From Tetrahymena thermophila SB210 (lineage: Eukaryota > Ciliophora > Oligohymenophorea > Hymenostomatida > Tetrahymenidae): a DNA stretch of 64,000 bases. Where the stretch lies: the NCBI RefSeq assembly GCF_000189635.1, contig NW_002476570.1, positions 62,001-126,000 of the forward strand. Direction: 5' to 3'. The notes beneath the pieces are model-generated. The model saw only the letters and a program-made list of their open reading frames with translations. It was not told where the DNA came from and made no database searches. A program made the position numbers and the translations under genes. Numbering within the stretch: the stretch's first letter is position 1; each line of letters begins with the position of its first letter. Shown here in pieces: positions 13,155 to 26,100 of this stretch.

Positions 13155-13226
13155 AGCCGAGTGGCGCAATGGTAGCGCAGCAGACTTCTAATCTGAAGGT
13201 TGTGGGTTCGAGTCCCACCTTGGTTG
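13155..13226 (+). tRNA. tRNA-Arg(UCU), second copy
   Basis: Seen: identical over 72 nt to the copy at 6948; anticodon TCT, T-loop TTCGAGT, discriminator G. A T-run from 13229 follows. Flanking DNA is unrelated to the first copy apart from the terminator. Confidence 0.95.
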
Positions 13227-13535
13227 CCATTTTTTATTTTTTTATAAAAATTATATTATAATTTAATTTAATTAATACTAAATAATCAATATATTAAGTA
13301 TTTCCCATATAAAGAACATATTATTTTTATTGTTAAATAGTTGAAGAAAGAAATTTGATATCAAAAATCTTTAAATTAACAAGCAATTCAATTAATTGAT
13401 TTTTGATATTTCTTAATTGCTCTATTTAGTGAGAAAAAATATTTATTATTATCAATTTACAATTTATTTTGAATAGTATTTTCCTGCTTTTAAAATAGAC
13501 TACTTTAATATTTGTCTTTTTAATAGTTTTGTGAA

Positions 13536-13608
13536 GGGGATCTAGCTCAAATGGTAGAGCGCTCGTTTAGCATACGAGAGGCACTGGGATCAATGCCCAG
13601 GTTCTCCA
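13536..13608 (+). tRNA. tRNA-Ala(AGC), copy 4
   Basis: Seen: identical to the other three Ala copies, 73 nt, followed by T-rich sequence. With the Arg gene at 13155 and Ala at 12889 it forms a three-gene cluster on the plus strand. Confidence 0.96.
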
Positions 13609-14124
13609 ATATTTTTATTTTTTATTTTTCAATTAAAAATTTATTTTTAAATAATATTCAAATTTAAACAATCATTTTATTAGCTTTTAACCTTATCACT
13701 TACGTTAAATTAAATTAAATTGCTTTTTACGGTATGAATTATAATTTTAATTAGACAAATTGTTTCTAATTAAAATTTAGATTGGTATTTTAGATATATA
13801 GATAATAAATATAAAACAAATTTAATAAAAAGTATTTATAAAAAATAAATTTACAAATCTTGCCAAATAAAATATATCCATCCTTTATTTTAATAGTATT
13901 ATTTTTTATTGTAGATAACTAACAAATTTTATATTTTATTTAAAAATAAAAATAATTAATTAAATTTAAAAAAAAAAAAATAATTAGTAAATTAATTAAT
14001 TTCTTAAAACAATAAATCTATTAGTTTAATAGTAAAACAAAGCATTAATACAATTTATATAATTTAAAAAATTTTTAACTATTTTAATATATATAAAAAT
14101 ATCTATATAATTTTTAAATTTAAA
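13609..14124. other. Intergenic AT-rich DNA
   Basis: No gene seen; contains an A-tract near 13969-13980. It separates the tRNA cluster from the 3' end of the minus-strand phospholipase gene. Confidence 0.6.
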
Positions 14125-16008
14125 TCAATTTTAAATCTAAGGAGAATTTATAATATAATCCTTCTTATATTCATCGCCTATAATTTTGAAATATTCCTCT
14201 ATGAATTATTTATTTGTTAGATTCTTTTCATCCTTGATAAGGACTCTTTCAAAATAATACTCAAAAAGCATTAAATTGTGAAACATGTGCTTTTTTGCAC
14301 ATTCTCCTCTTGTTGTTATTCCGTACAGATCAAATTCTCCTGCCATTACTAGTGCCAGATCAGATTGATTAGCATGGGCCAATCCTTTAATATAGCAATT
14401 AATAGATTAATCAGAGTAGCGTTTCATGTTTTTAAAGATTAATTCTAAACTTTCATCATTTTAGAACCATGGATAAAGTCTCTTGTAAAAATCTTCAGAG
14501 TTGATACACAATAATGGACGAGGGAATTCACATAGATCTATTTCTTCTTTTTAGTAAACGTACACACAAGGATCTAAGCCAATACAGACTCCAGTTATAC
14601 GCTAATCATTCATTGCAGTATAAAGAGCTGTTGAACCTCCAAAAGAGTGTCCTAAAATAGATATTTTTTCGTAGTCTATTGGAATTTCATCTTCATCATT
14701 TGAACAGTTGAATATTCTTTTCATGAATTCTTTATCATAAATTATATCAAGCATTTTCTAACTTGTTTCTAGTCTATCTTTCAACTGGCAATTACGAAAC
14801 TCCCAATTTTATTGGCGATCAACATAAGGATTCTTAATTTCCTCAATATGCTCCATAGAAAAGACGATATATCCTTTGCTTGCAAGTTCTTTGGCAAATA
14901 AAGTATAAGCATTACAGTGAGCAGCTAACCCATGTGATATGATTACTACAGGGAATTTCTTCATCTTAAATGCCTTTTCACTGCCTTTTTTCTCATCATC
15001 ATCACTGCTATTATTTTCATTCTATTGATCTTTAAATATATAAAAATTTAATAAATATATTTTCAAAGCTAATATTCAAAAATGAATTTTGCTCGTTAAT
15101 ATTAATCCTTGTTTTGCATATTAAAATAAACTTATTTATATGGTAAAGATTAGGGAAAAAAAAATAGATTGAAATATCTTCAAATAAAATAAATTTATTT
15201 TATTTAAATTGGCATAATTTAAATAGGCTTTATTTATATTATGAGTTTTTTAAAAATTAAAAAGAAATAATTAATGAACTTGTTAATAATTACTTTAAGA
15301 GTTTTAATTCATTCCTTTTTCTTATTTTTAATTAGTAGAAATTTTAATGTTTTCTTCTTTTTCTTTCTCAAATGAAGACTTATAATACAAATCTTCAATA
15401 GGGATAAGTTAAGCATTTTCGAGGACTCCCATTTTAATCTTATATAAGAATTAGCTTTGAATGCGGAAGAAGAATTTAGGTACTTTTCCAGGTCTTTCTT
15501 TGTCTTTCATGTTGGTATCATGCATGCGACTCCAATAGTTTTCGGTTATCATCCAGTTTCTATCTCTCTTTGAAGCATCGTAAACGCATGGATAATAAAC
15601 TGAATACTAAAGGTCTTATTATGGATTTTTCAAGAGGTTTTTTTCGATTCTATGAATATATCCTACATGATAAGAACCTCTTGGCTTAGGAAACTAGAAA
15701 ACCTTCATTTTTTTGATAGAAAGCATGTATAATCCTGCAGAGCTTAGTAGAGCCCAGTATGGAATTTTGACTAACCCAGTCTAACGTAACAAAAGCAGAG
15801 CCTCATTTAAAAGAAGTAGAAGCGAGTTAGCTCTCAAACCTTCTCTAAATTGCTTATGTAAGAAAAATGTAATGAATCCACCAAATAAAGACCATTTTTG
15901 GTTTCTATGGATATCATCTTTCATCAAGAATAATGCTATTGTTTGAGCAAATTGATAAACACTTAGAGCATATTCTCCAAAAAATACCTTTTCTTGAAAT
16001 TGAAGCAT
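14125..16008 (-). CDS. Platelet-activating-factor acetylhydrolase-like phospholipase A2
   Basis: Seen: exons 15294-16008 and 14125-15029 with a 263-nt intron give 539 aa. The N-terminus carries hydrophobic segments (residues about 1-95), suggesting a membrane anchor. The alpha/beta-hydrolase core holds a nucleophile elbow GHSFGGS with Ser near residue 367, an acid in GLDPC near 391 and His in KGLAHAN near 457, in the right order for a catalytic triad. A conserved oxyanion-type HG motif (ISHGLAAH) precedes it. Known of the family: PAF-acetylhydrolase II and plasma type remove short or oxidised sn-2 acyl chains from phospholipids. The N-terminal membrane region and the Asp/Glu/Lys-rich linker near residue 240 make it longer than the usual 390-440 aa. 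Substrate is inferred. The ATG at 16008 opens the first clean frame. Confidence 0.85.
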
Positions 16009-17551
16009 GTCTAAGTAGATACAAAAATATGGTAGCTTTTTTACTTTTACTGATTAACTTTGGAAAACTAACCTGTTTGAATGCTATCTATCTAATAAAA
16101 TAATTCTTTATTATCAATCAATAAATGAAAAAGTTTGTGAAAAGCAATAAATAAATAATACTTTAGTTAAAGTTTTTACAAAATATTATTTATTTAATGA
16201 TATGTGTGTGATTTCTTCTATATAAAGTAAACGACGACTCTATCTATTTTAATGAATTTTAAATTTACATTTATTTCAAACATTTATAATTGCCTGAATA
16301 AAATAAGCAAGCAAAATAATTATTAACATAATTACATTTAATGTTTACAAATAATATTCTTAAAATAGTTCATATTTTTCTATTCATTTTAAAAAAAGTC
16401 TATTTATTTATTTAATTTTATTGTAATATACCTAATTCATTATAGATTAAAAATAGTAAGTAAAGCACTATACTAAATAAATACTGCTAAAAGCTTTATT
16501 GATTTATTTTCCAAATATATTTATTTGTTTCAGGATATTTGAGAATAGGCCGATATAACAATGGAGTTTTACTCACAGATTTTTACGTTTTCATAAAATT
16601 ATATTTTTTAAAATTGATGGTCTATTTATTAAAATAATCAAATTTAGACAAATATGAATTTACAATTTTTTTATAATAACTTTTTGTACAAATTTAATTT
16701 TTGAAAAAATCTAATTTCGTTGAAACAAGCCCTAAAAATTAGTAGATAATTGAAGATCTCTCTACTTCATTAATCCAAATTTAAAACTATAGACTTATTT
16801 TAAATAGATGGTTTAAGTATTAAAAATTTATAGAACCATTTTTTGATCCATTTCAATAAAATAAGTAATTATGTCATATTTGATGTAATACACTTATAAT
16901 TATTAAATTATGTAAATTTACAAAATTTTTAAAGTAAGCCAACTAATAATTTAATTTTGATATTTTTATAAAATGTAAGTATAAAATAGAATAGTTAAAA
17001 TTTGAAAGTTGACCATTATAAAATTAGTGAATAAAATCACTTAGTAATTAGTTTCTTTAAATGTCTTTTAAAAAGAAAATGTTTTTAACATTTCATTGAT
17101 TTCTAGAAATACTTCATTTTATCATTTAGTTTTGCATTAATTATATCAATTTTATATTATTTAAATATCATTTATATATTGAATTATTATTAATAAAAAA
17201 CTTCTTTAAGCTTAAAAAAGCTTATTAATTTTAAATTAGCAAATAATATTTGTGATTGGTAAATAAATTTACATGAATCTATTACAATCAATTGATTTAT
17301 AATATTTAAGATCTAAAATATAATTCTATTTAAATTATGATCGTTTTTTTGTTTGAAATTTAAATCAATCATTTGTTTGAATAAGTAGTTAAAAAGAAAG
17401 AAATTTAGGCTATTATTTATTAATAAACTTAATTTTTTCTCTAACAAAAATTGAAATTTTTTTATTTTAATCCTACTATAATACCTAATGTTTTTAATTG
17501 ATTTTAAAATATTATTTATTTTTATTTTTTGAGATGATTTTTGAAAACATT

Positions 17552-17606
<55 letters not shown>

Positions 17607-17885
17607 TTAAAATTGATTTGTTTGATATTTTTAAAGAAGACATTTGTAAAAATTCTTTAATACAAATAAATATTAAATAGTTTGTTACAATTTATTTTAG
17701 TAGGGTTAATTATATTTGTTACTTATATAATTTATTTTTTTTGCAATTTATTTGCAGTAAAATTTATTATCACTTTTAATATATTTTTAAATAAATAAAT
17801 AAATTGATAGAGATTTTATGATTTCTAAGTAATTTAAGAGAGCAATTTGAGAGAGGAAGAGAGGGTGTTTTTTGTTAGAATTTTT
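16009..17885. other. Intergenic, convergent/divergent flank with TTTA microsatellite
   Basis: About 1.9 kb without a supported gene. It includes the 5' flank of the phospholipase gene, a long TTTA repeat at 17551-17608 and the short 3' flank of the PH/amidase gene. Nothing else stands out. Confidence 0.6.
17551..17608. repeat. (TTTA)n microsatellite, about 14 copies
   Basis: Seen: an uninterrupted tetranucleotide tract of some 58 bases. Read in one frame it would encode repeated Leu-Phe-Ile-Tyr, but no gene context supports translation. Confidence 0.95.
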
Positions 17886-20800
17886 TCAAATTTCAAAGTC
17901 AATAATGAATTCTTCAGAGAGAGAAGCATTATTGATTAATTTTAAATTTCTTGATCCTTCGAAACTACCTATATATTTTTTATTTTTAGCTAAATTTAAA
18001 TTAAATGAATATAATTTTTACTTGGCCAGTAGTGTCCGCTGGAGATGTCTAATGGGAGCAATCCACATATTTTATATATAGTAGCTATTAACTCAGAACA
18101 AAAAAATGTTCTGTTAGGGTCTTATTACAAATCACTTTTAGAATTTGATCTCTTTTTAAATAGCTTTGAAAGGGTAACTCTATACTCCTTTCCTATCGCG
18201 TACTAATTAATGTTTATAAATAAAATATGATGCAAATAATTTTATTGGAAATTTAATACTCTAATAAATGATTCCATTTTTGTTAACATCTCATCTGTTC
18301 TTTCAATTATGAGTTTTCTAAGAGATATTTTATGGTATAATTCCTACCAATTTTCATGTAAAAATGTTTTCCAAGACAAGATTCCGACTCCTTCATCTCC
18401 AGTAGCTTCTAAAATGAGTAAATTATTTGAGTCGTTATTTGTCCTTAAAATTAATCCTACATGATTATATTCACAATTTATTAAATTTCGTACTACCTTT
18501 TCACCAAAGGTCATTCCTCTAATCATTATTATTTTTAAATAAATATTTCAAAACAAATTAACTTTACTATTTAACAAAATTAAAGATTTTATCTTAATAA
18601 TTACTTAAACAAAATTAGGTCGCCAGTGTCTGCTAAACTTTCGAATTCATTCAGGCATATTCTGTCTTTCTATTAAAATTTAAATTAAAACAATATTTTA
18701 TTTATTAAATTAAATTGAATTTATTTATTTATTTTTTACTTTCCAAAATTCTCTTTGTTAGGTAATATGACGAGGCCTTAATTTATATTTAGTACAATAG
18801 TTTATTTAATTTTATATTGCTTCAGCCCATTTTTCAAGGCTTATTTGGCTCTTTTTAGATGTTTGGAATCTAAAGGTTTTATTTGAATCTTCTACTTTAA
18901 TTCTTAACTCAATTATTTGGCCTTTTTTATTTTCTACCTAATTTAATTTTTTTTTAATAAATTAATTTTGTTTGTAATTTATTTTTAATTTAAATAATTA
19001 AATATACCTTTTAAACTGTACAAGTTAGGATAGAAAAATCAATACAGCCTTAGTAATGAGCTGATGAATCTGTTTTAAAATATTAAAGTTTTTTGTTTTT
19101 TAAAACCAGCCATCTTTTCTTTTTATATTAAATAAATATTAAATTAATGTTTAACTGGTAATTAGATAATACTTGCCAACCAACAAGAATGTTAGAACTT
19201 CTTTTTTATATCCAATCTTACAAAAAGACATTCTATTTGGTTTACATAAATGTCTATAAAGAAATAGCACCTCCTACTGTTTACTGCTCATAAGTTGTTG
19301 TACTTAATCTCATCAAATCAGTCTGATTAGAATGATGGATGTTATTAAAGTTTGCTTGACTAACTCTGGATCTTAAGACTATTGAATAAATATAAGGATT
19401 ATAATAAAAATATAATTTAATTGTAAAAATATACAGCTATTAGATGGTGGATATTCTTTTTGTTCTTCTTATTCATATTATTTAGGAAACTTTTCAGATA
19501 TTCTGATACAAGATGGAATTTCTGTGGTAAAGTGATTAATTTCTGTAAAAGCTAAGTTATTCTCTGTAAATTCGCGGCTTCTTCCTATACTGTAATTAGA
19601 AGATTGCTACCTATTTTTAGAATTATTATTTGGAGTGTCAGCATTAAAGAAAGATTTGTGAAATTTTATATCATGCTTTTAATTAAAATCTTTTTAGTTA
19701 GAGAGATAATAGTCTTCATCGTAGTACTCAGTTTCATCGTTTATGTAATTTTTAGATTAATTTAATTTCTCAATTAATTTATTATTTTAACTTATTTGAC
19801 TTTGATTGCTTTGCTAATTCTCTTAAGGATTTTAGGAGAATTATTTGCTATTAATTATACTAGGTAAAGATTAAGTAGTGGCAAGCATAATATCATTGCT
19901 TTTTTTAGTTTCTTCCTCATCGTTATTTTCAGAAATCTTTTCTGATATTACTTTATTAGTAAAATTTTAGGGTGGTAAGGAAACTTAGACCTAGTTATTT
20001 AGTGAAGAAGATCTTCTTCTATTTTTCTGATCAAAAGTTTGATCAGCAATTGGGACTAGTTATGGAATTGGGAATATAACATGTTATGATTTTTATTATT
20101 AATCATACTCTTAGCAGCATTTTTCAATCAAATTCATGATAATTTATTGTTATTCAGCATCTTTCGTATTATTGTTATGTTGATTTCTTGATTGATTTAA
20201 AATAGAATTATTTATTGAAATTAGCATAGATTTTCCTTTAGTAGGAAGAATTAAATCTTCTTCACTTGTATAATTATCTTAATCATCTTTCTTATAGCAG
20301 TAACCACTATTAAAAGACTTATTTTGAAGTATATTGGATTGAATCAAATCATTACGAAGCTTTGCTCTATTTTCTCTTGATATTCTTGTAGCGTTGAGTA
20401 AAGATGTCTTGAAGTCTTAATTATCATCATCATCGTCATCATTATCATATTCATCTAGTTTATATTTTCCAAATGTGCAGCAATTGTTACTCTAACTTCT
20501 GTTAGTTTTTAAATTATATTTTGGATTTGAATTTTTGTTGTTGTTGTTTTCTTGAGGATAAATAAAATTTGCTTTATCTTCTTCTGAATATAAATAATTA
20601 TCTAATCTAGATCTGCTCATTTCGCAGTAATTATCAAGTAAACCAAAGTTCTACTGGCTATTTATTTCTTTAAATTAAGCACTAAGCAGTGAGGACTTTT
20701 GTTCTATTTAAGAGTTTTAATTTGTAAAAGATTTTTAGGATTCTAAGAAGGTAGAGCAGCACTTTGTCTCTTTGAGAGAAGGATTAACACCTTTGTTATT

Positions 20801-20920
20801 TTCGTAAATTGATTATGCTTATGTATTACTTTTTTGTACTTTTGCTTATGGCTAAAGAGAATCAATATGAGCTTAATGCAAGTGTTATGATTTTATGAAG
20901 CTCACTTCAGATTATTTCAT
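17886..20920 (-). CDS. PH domain fused to permuted papain-like amidase (YiiX/C92 type)
   Basis: Seen: seven exons (19435-20920, 19173-19378, 19008-19118, 18740-18937, 18605-18669, 18022-18518, 17886-17989) join in frame to 888 aa, ending TGA 17886. Residues 1-520 are Asn/Ser/acidic low complexity. A pleckstrin-homology domain covers about 545-655: it opens QDWIQKRSSN, contains WLVLKNKKLQYF and closes with the typical helix EKWAEAIQNQI. A papain-like amidase follows at about 670-885, with TGDLILF, the His motif EYNHVGLIL (His near 708) and FFCSELIATIY (candidate catalytic Cys near 829), then GHYWP. Known: permuted NlpC/P60-like C92 enzymes act on amide or lipid-linked bonds; the PH domain suggests phosphoinositide membrane targeting. 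The last intron is only 32 nt; skipping it loses a family-like C-terminus. Confidence 0.85.
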
Positions 20921-22098
20921 ATAATTTATAATAGATTTGAGAGTTTCTTCAATATATAAAATATTTTTGAATGAAAAAAAATTATAATCTAAAAGAGATT
21001 AAATGAAGAAACTAATTTGATTTTTATTTATTCTTTTTGGATTTTTTGTATGGAAATCTTAATTTTTAGTTTTACTCAAGTGTAAACTATATAAATTCTT
21101 TTATGATTAGCATCAAACATGGCAAGCATACATACTTTGCATATTATTAATTCGTCCGATAAACTGTTTATAGCACTAATAAATAAGTATTTTCAAACTA
21201 TTCTAATATTAAATTAAGCTATCCGAAAGCTTGCTTACTATCAACAAAAGTACTAAATTATATATTTATTTATTTTTGTTTTTTTAGCTTTTTAAATTAT
21301 AAAAAAGTATTTCCATAATTCAAATTTTAATTTTATATCATTTTTTACATATTTTCTATGATATTAAAAAGTATTTAGTTAGTTACTTATAATTGAATTT
21401 ATGAAATAATTTTCTGAGATTCTAGCAATAAAACCCAATTAAATTTTTTTGAGGACTTCTATGAAAAAATTTTTTTTTTCTGGTCAGGATGCTTAAAACT
21501 TTGATCAGTTACCAATTAATAAAGATAAAAAATTGTATATTTCATTAATTTTTAACGAAACATTTAGAAATTATTTCCTATAAAACTCTGTTTATAGTAT
21601 ATACATAAATAATTTATTATAAGCCGTCCTTTATTATAATTAAAAATATATACATATTAAATGATTTTTAAACATTATATGAACTAATTATTGTGAAAAT
21701 ATATAAAAATAGTTTTATAAAAATTAAAAATAATGAATCATTTTTTTATTCATTAATGGTTAAATTAAATTTTATAAAATAATTGTTTTTTTTTAATTTA
21801 TAAAATAAAAATATTTATTATTTTTTATATTTTAATTAAAACTATTTTTGATTTAGCAATACTAACTAAAAGAAAGCTTTTGTATGAATACTTTTACATA
21901 AATTGTATTGTTTATTTGTTATGATAGTAATTAAATTTTTATATCATTATAATTTTTAAAATGCTAATTATGAATTTTTGATCTTCTTAAAAAGGTTAAT
22001 TATATAGATCATTCTATGTGTTTAAGCTATAAGGACTACTAAGAAATATTGAAAATCTGAGCAAAGTGAGAAATTTACTGAGCAAGAAGATAATATTT
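20921..22098. other. Intergenic, upstream of PH/amidase gene
   Basis: No gene found. The 21.05-21.25 kb part is slightly less AT-rich but gives no protein-like frame and may hold the promoter and leader of the minus-strand gene. The rest is AT-rich filler. Confidence 0.5.
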
Positions 22099-22420
22099 TC
22101 AATCACCTTTTTTTTTATTATGAAATAATTGTGAAAATTCATGTCCTATAAAAGTTATAAGTTTATATTAAAGTTAAAGATAAATTACTTAAAGCTTTGT
22201 AGAATATTCCACCACTTATTATTAGAGTTACCCCTAATTTTTGAATTGGAGATAATGAAATGTTGCGAATTGTTGGAGGAATTTTCTTTTTTATAGAATC
22301 AATAAAGTCATAAGATTTTTCTGACAATTCTTTTTGCTAGTCAAATAGCTTTCCGATTTATGGAGATTACCTAAAGGACTTCTTTGTTTTATTCTTTAAG
22401 TCTTACTTTTAAGGATCCAT
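22099..22420 (-). CDS. Small putative membrane protein, 92-93 aa
   Basis: Seen: ATG at 22418-22420 opens a protein-like frame: Lys/Gln-rich N-terminus (MDPQKQDLKNKTKK), a helix with DQQKELSEKSYDF, then one probable membrane segment (KLGVTLIISGGIFYKAL). Two ends are possible. Spliced: exon 22189-22420, a 43-nt GT..AG intron 22146-22188, and exon 22099-22145, giving 92 aa with a basic tail. Unspliced: the frame stops at TGA 22139 after 93 aa. I prefer the spliced form because intron and tail look typical. No family recognised. The coding character (Pro, Gly, Ser codons in a GC island) separates it from the surrounding DNA, but so short a gene needs transcript support. Confidence 0.6.
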
Positions 22421-23199
22421 AAAATGAGCTTAAAATAACAATAAGTAGAAACTAAAGGAAACTTTTTAGATTTTTTAGATAATTAAAATATACAATTTTA
22501 ATTGATTTTAATAATTGAATTTATAAATACTTTGATTAATTAAATGCAAATATTGCAAGATTAAAAAAACTTTTTTAGCTTTAAATCTACTTGATAAAAT
22601 TCATAAAATATTTTTTTTTTAAGATATCCATTTTGATATAAAAAAGTCAGATTTTACCTTAAAGTTTTTCCGCAAACAAACGTTTTAGGACAGGGATAAC
22701 TTTAATCATCATAGTGAATTATAGTGCTTTGTTAATTTAACATATATATAATAAATAGTTGATTGTTTAAAATTAATGGTACTCTTCACTTTATCTATTG
22801 ACAAAATAATCTTCGAATTATTATTATGGGGCTTCTAAATTTATAATCAAATAGATATTGAATGAAAATAATTGCCTTTAATATTTCATTATCTTTTACA
22901 AAATGAAATAAATACAAATTTTCATACCAAATACATAAATAAATTAATTAATGTGAGAAAAATATATAAAAAAGGCAATCAATATCTATCTATTAATTTA
23001 TTTATACAAGTAGAAAGTTTAGAGAAAAGTCTTTTAATATAAAGCACATAAATTTATTAAATCTAAGAAAAAAAGAGTATCTTTTTAATTTTATTAAAAA
23101 AAAAGTGTAATACTTTCTATTTAAAAGCTTTAAAAGTAAAAAACATAATAGTCAACCACAAATTTAAAATAAAAATAGCAGTTTTCAAGGAAATAAAAA
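22421..23199. other. Intergenic between two divergent genes
   Basis: Must contain promoters for the small minus-strand gene and for NAA25. A slightly GC-richer patch at 22660-22720 does not read as protein. No element can be named. Confidence 0.5.
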
Positions 23200-26100
23200 A
23201 TGTAAAGAGCTAAGATTTAAAATATTTTAGAATAGATCAACGTTCATGATTATTAGAATGCTCTTAAAAGCATTTAGCAATTATTTGGAAAGGAGAAAAA
23301 TAAAAGCAAGATATCTGATGATGAATAATAATGGCTTAGATTGTTGCAAGGCGTCTGTTATGCTAAGCTTTCTTATTATGGAGAAGCAAAGTAGCTTTTT
23401 AATGAATTCTCATCAAAATAATGCTTATTAAACTTATAAGAAAACGAAATTTAGCTTGTTTTAGAGAACATTTCTCAGCCTCTCGATATGATAGGTAATA
23501 AATAAATGAATAAATTAATTGAATTATTTTGTTCTCAAAAAAAGAAGGAAATCAATTTAGATATAAAATAAATTTCTTTTTAGCTTGCTAAATGATTTAC
23601 TAAATATCTTAAACTAAATGGTTTTATATGACTTGTTTTAAATTAAATAGCATCAAATGTAAAATTCTAATATTTACTTCTTTTTTTTCTAAAAAAAAGG
23701 CAAAGTAAGAGAGCTTTGTGAAGAAAATATGACTAAGTAAAAGCTTGATAAGGATCCTAAAACACTTTAGGATATTTTTAGAATGTGTATTAAGGAATCA
23801 AATTTTGTAGGTGCTTAGAAAATTGCAAAGAAACTATTTACTGCCACTAAGGAAACCAAATATATATTCGCAGATATAGTATTCCAGTTCTACTAGCTTT
23901 GTCAATTAGATGAAACAAACGATGCAGCTAAAATAGCACAAGATATGAAATTAATTAATCTCTTCATCAATAAAATTTACAGTGATATCTCACTCAATCC
24001 TGAAGGAGGAATTTCTAAAGCAAAAGACCTTAATCTTGCTAAGCAATTAGTTCGTTTTCACTATCGTTTATACGAAAAGCAAAAAAATTATAAGGATATG
24101 CTTTCTATTTTGCTCACTAAATACCCTGACGCTTTTACTGATTATCTTGAGCATTTGGAAAAACTCGAAGAGTTATTTAACCAAGACCACTCTCTTTACT
24201 CTCTTGTCTTGAAGAAAAACTTTGAAGCTTTCATTACTAATTCAGATATGGAAAAGTTCTAAATGGTGTATGAAACATATGATAAATTCTGTTCTTTCCT
24301 CTTTAAATAAGTTTAAATTACTTCTACTATCGAAGCTATTGATTCTTCTAACCAATTTGCTGGAAAGTTATTTGAAGAAGTAAAAGGTGGAGATGACTTA
24401 AAACCTGCTTTTGAACATATTGAGAGATACTATTGCTCTTTGGAGAGTCATAAGCAATTGCTTAAATCCACTTAATCAACTCATCATCATTTCAAAAACG
24501 CAATTAAATGCATTATATAGGCTTAATTTGGTGTGCTTAATAGAATTTTAGCTAGCAATTAAAAGCTAAATGGAGATAAATATGAGCTCAACCCATACTT
24601 TGAAACTAAGTATAAGGAATTAATTGATGACTATATCAAATACTTTGGTATAATTTTAACTTTCCCTGAAGAAATATTCAATTCCTTAAAAGACACCCCT
24701 AAATCATTAAAATCATATGCCATCAGCTAAACTGAAGCTTTGAAAGAAACCTCAGCTATAAATAGATGCATCGTCCATACAAATGTCTATAAACTTAAAA
24801 TTATTTTCTAGGAATTTAGTCTCTTCAGTTTACCTGCAAATGAATATGTACCTGCTCTTTACAATATTTGGAAGGAGCTTCTCGAAAATTATTCAACCTA
24901 CTATAAAGAAATTTATCCTGACGTTGAAAATAAGTATGTTGAAAAAGGCGAGAGATTATATACAGATGACTTTGTAATTATTGCTGCAGATTTAGCAATT
25001 GTAAATATTTAAAAACAAATTATTCCTTTATTAATTTATTTTACATTTAATTTGTATTTAAATTTTAGGATTTCATTTACAGATAACCAAGCATTGAATC
25101 AAAGGAAGTTTTTGGATTATTGATGCAAACAACTTTTATTCTAGAAGCAGCTCTTAAAAAATCTGGTTTTAACTATGATATCCAACTTAGATTGCTCCTT
25201 ATTAGTATTGTCTTAGGAAATAAGGATAGAGTTTATGATTTAATTAAAGCTCTTGATATTAAATCTGTCCAATATGAAACCCTTGGCTTTTTATATTTAT
25301 CAACTGCCTTAGATTATGGCTTTGATGTAAGTGCAGAAGAAAATACCTCAAATGCACTCCAATATTACATCGAAAATCTTAGAGAATCAAAAGAAGTAAT
25401 TTTCTTTAAGAAAAATTGTTTTAATGAAATAATTTTATGAAGATATTTCATGAAATAATAAAATTTTATATTATTAAAATTAAAAGGCTATGATTGCTTC
25501 TATCAAGAGTGATAATTTTGAAAAAATTTGGGAATTTAAAGCATACGATGAATGGATCAATAAAAGTTATTTTAAAATGATGGCTTTCTATGCTAAAAGT
25601 TAAATTTTATTAAAAGAAGCATCTAAAAAGGATGTAAATACTCTAAATGTTAATGTTGAATACTTCAACCAATTTTGCATGAATAAGCTGAGCAAAGAAA
25701 GTGATTAAATAGTTTGGAATTTTGATATGAGAGTTATTCAAAGTATTTGCTGCAACGAATACTCTACTCAAAGCCACAAATTTTATTGGAATTACTTGGG
25801 ACTTTATAACGACTCATCTTTCTTAAAACTTAACATCTTGTCTACTTAGGTACTTTACAAGATCAAAGAAACATTAAATTCAGAATTAAATGAGGAATAA
25901 ACAGCTGCTGTCTCTAATGAAATAGATGAGTTGATAACCAACTCAAAAGCAACCTAAAAAAGCTGCACTTTTGACAAGTTAAGCAATCTTTCCAATTTTA
26001 AATTTTACAACAAACCTGAATACCTATAAAAATACCATACCGAGAAGGATTACTAGACTACCGAACTCAGTTAAAAGTATGACTTTGAACATCTCTTCTA

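Noticed and set aside
17498-17680. Open frame of repeated Leu-Phe-Ile-Tyr
   Set aside because: It is a translated TTTA microsatellite with AT-rich flanks; no protein-like sequence outside the repeat.
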